A DNA stretch of 64,000 bases. It comes from Nannocystis exedens. GTDB lineage: Bacteria > Myxococcota_A > Polyangia > Nannocystales > Nannocystaceae. Positions 63,901 through 64,000 of this stretch are shown here, piece by piece (the first letter of the stretch is position 1; each line of letters begins with the position of its first letter). A model generated the notes under the pieces. That model worked only from the letters and a program-made list of their open reading frames with translations. It was not told the origin of the DNA and ran no database searches. The translations under genes and the position numbers were made by a program. The DNA is taken from contig NZ_NETK01000001.1 in the NCBI RefSeq assembly GCF_002343915.1, positions 2,170,001 through 2,234,000 on the forward strand, in the 5' to 3' direction.

Positions 63901-64000
63901 CGGCGAGGCTGGGCTCGACGACGGGGCGAACGGCCTCGTCGAGCTCGCCGAAATCACCGCAGCGCTCGATCGCCGCGCGCACGCCCTGTCCGGCGCCGCG
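60983..64000 (+). CDS. lanB: LanB-type lantibiotic dehydratase, cut by window end
   Basis: The frame is open for 1006 codons to the window edge. The N-terminus is that of full LanBs (PLGFFVLRSPLLPL), followed by RMTGRATPFGLFAAW (about residue 118-132; the R-x-TPFG site for glutamyl-tRNA use) and FREAFVRRYGDRQLPL (about 385). The last 250 residues match an elimination domain in outline (GRWCFVRTFD, MWGSTAEIMADLFHHDSVAAL), but where active enzymes have an HLRxR motif this one reads AGAAIELFFE, without arginines. It would therefore glutamylate Ser/Thr of the precursor and leave elimination to the second LanB. The C-terminal His motif would lie beyond the window. AAGAGG is six bases before the ATG; the gene follows the precursor by 140 bases. 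Confidence 0.85.
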   Translation, partial: MNHPLRPLGFFVLRSPLLPLAEWSDPGRTLEGPAAAAAAPGGEHRDESADGVLATALERDRLHLRRQLAELLLRPEVREALWLASPGLFDRLGDWAEAPGSERGQAVERPLVRYHARMTGRATPFGLFAAWSLGDIDDETALTLGPRAHYQRVSRLDMGYVGALCRALEQHPALLSTLVLRPNTSLFRGLDRLRYVAVATAPGGGRRYRFMAARGTEALDETLDRAAAGASLDALAQGLVEPDISLDDARDFVREQVQHQILETDLAPMLTGGGPDDAIASTLGRCTETAPLGAAFAEVRSELAALDAAGVGNDVERYRAIAGRLSALVPSVSIDLARLFQVDLIKPAAGERLRLGGPPLAELLRAVAILHRVSGAPPADDPLSAFREAFVRRYGDRQLPLAQLVDDDLGIAFERADSALHMPLVKGLSFPPTPSPRRWGRRERFLYRRIGQLRGRGAAEPPQPWHLSEEDLLRLEGGVPPPLPSTLTAMATLVAGSRAALEAGEFQLLLRGAFGPSAATFFGRMCLGYPELDERVRAVLRAEEATDPDAIFAEIVHLPEARVGNVICRPVLRDYEIPYLGRSSAPVDRQIPITDLWVSVRGDRVVLWSARLGRRVLPRLTSAHNFAMRNNLPLYRFLGWLQGQGVASALTWNWGALDVLPALPRVVVGRAVLARAQWRVEQHELRELGAARGDTARFHRVQRWRARRRFPRHVLLQDADNLLPVDLDNVLSVESFVHLVKNRDEAVLLEMFPGPDELVAEGPEGRFVHELMVPLASDAGAGQREDAGGRHVVGAATQRTWEHGWSSLRLEGSSAALEGALLYAVPRLLGAPGAGRWCFVRTFDAAGAAIELFFERSTAEEIAGKLTEIATSLAPALDEGRLSRLSVCRDGPPPFDAGAMWGSTAEIMADLFHHDSVAALHLLRVVPAEEPARPRLAAHSLARLSTALRLDGPTRTRVARAALGPGFATAGPGGEAGLDDGANGLVELAEITAALDRRAHALSGAA

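Overview
The window is very GC-rich (roughly 70% by eye) with G/C-biased third codon positions. It carries several hallmarks of a myxobacterium of the Nannocystis/Plesiocystis type: lipoproteins with long Thr/Ser/Gly/Asp-rich linkers, a DUF4215-type Cys-rich repeat, an ADYC-motif lipoprotein, a MYXO-CTERM-like sorting tail, Ser/Thr kinases fused to large accessory domains, and secondary-metabolite gene clusters. The assignment is inferred from these features; no rRNA, tRNA or marker gene is present to fix it.

Layout. 0-9 kb: a cut-off c-type cytochrome, a frameshifted Cys-rich lipoprotein, a sigma-70 factor, an ADYC lipoprotein behind a long non-coding stretch, an RsbR-like PAS-STAS regulator and an unrecognised 611-residue protein. 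9-13.3 kb: an ArsR/SdpR repressor, SRPBCC and small membrane protein operon with a clear promoter-operator, then a UvrA-like ABC ATPase and a thioredoxin-like protein. 13.3-20 kb: an orphan type VI secretion effector island on the minus strand (PAAR-toxin; a three-part adaptor with Tsi6-like, FHA-like and DUF4123 regions; an M15 metallopeptidase; a small accessory protein), with a divergent membrane-anchored pseudokinase. 20-37 kb: an RCC1-repeat lipoprotein, LigD, an FG-GAP surface protein, a 1310-residue kinase/cyclase-like/AAA/TPR protein, an IgGFc-binding-type lipoprotein, an overlapping three-gene envelope operon, a glutathione transferase and an SMI1/KNR4 protein. 37-49.6 kb: a hybrid NRPS-PKS of 2904 residues (A-T-C-A-T-KS-AT-T-TE) with a SnoaL-like protein downstream; a degenerate GyrB-like protein and a cytochrome P450 lie next to it. 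49.8-55.2 kb: a GH88/105-like hydrolase and small or secreted proteins. 55.5-64 kb: a class I lanthipeptide cluster.

The lanthipeptide cluster is the most complete new biosynthetic system. A precursor with a double-glycine leader and a four-Cys core is followed by a full-length LanB whose elimination region looks degenerate. Divergently, a LanC, a second LanB lacking the N-terminal glutamylation region but keeping the elimination motifs, and a TPR protein form a tight operon. The two LanBs appear to split one two-step reaction. The other notable system is the T6SS island, where the immunity-type domain seems to be fused to the effector adaptor.

Non-coding signals of interest are a family of short hairpins at gene ends that also appears inside the pseudokinase gene, a GCGAATGTGA motif recurring between genes, 10-bp phased GGCGCCC arrays upstream of the ADYC lipoprotein, and a promoter-operator that predicts a leaderless mRNA for the ArsR repressor. 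All family assignments were made by reading sequence motifs; no database search was run.
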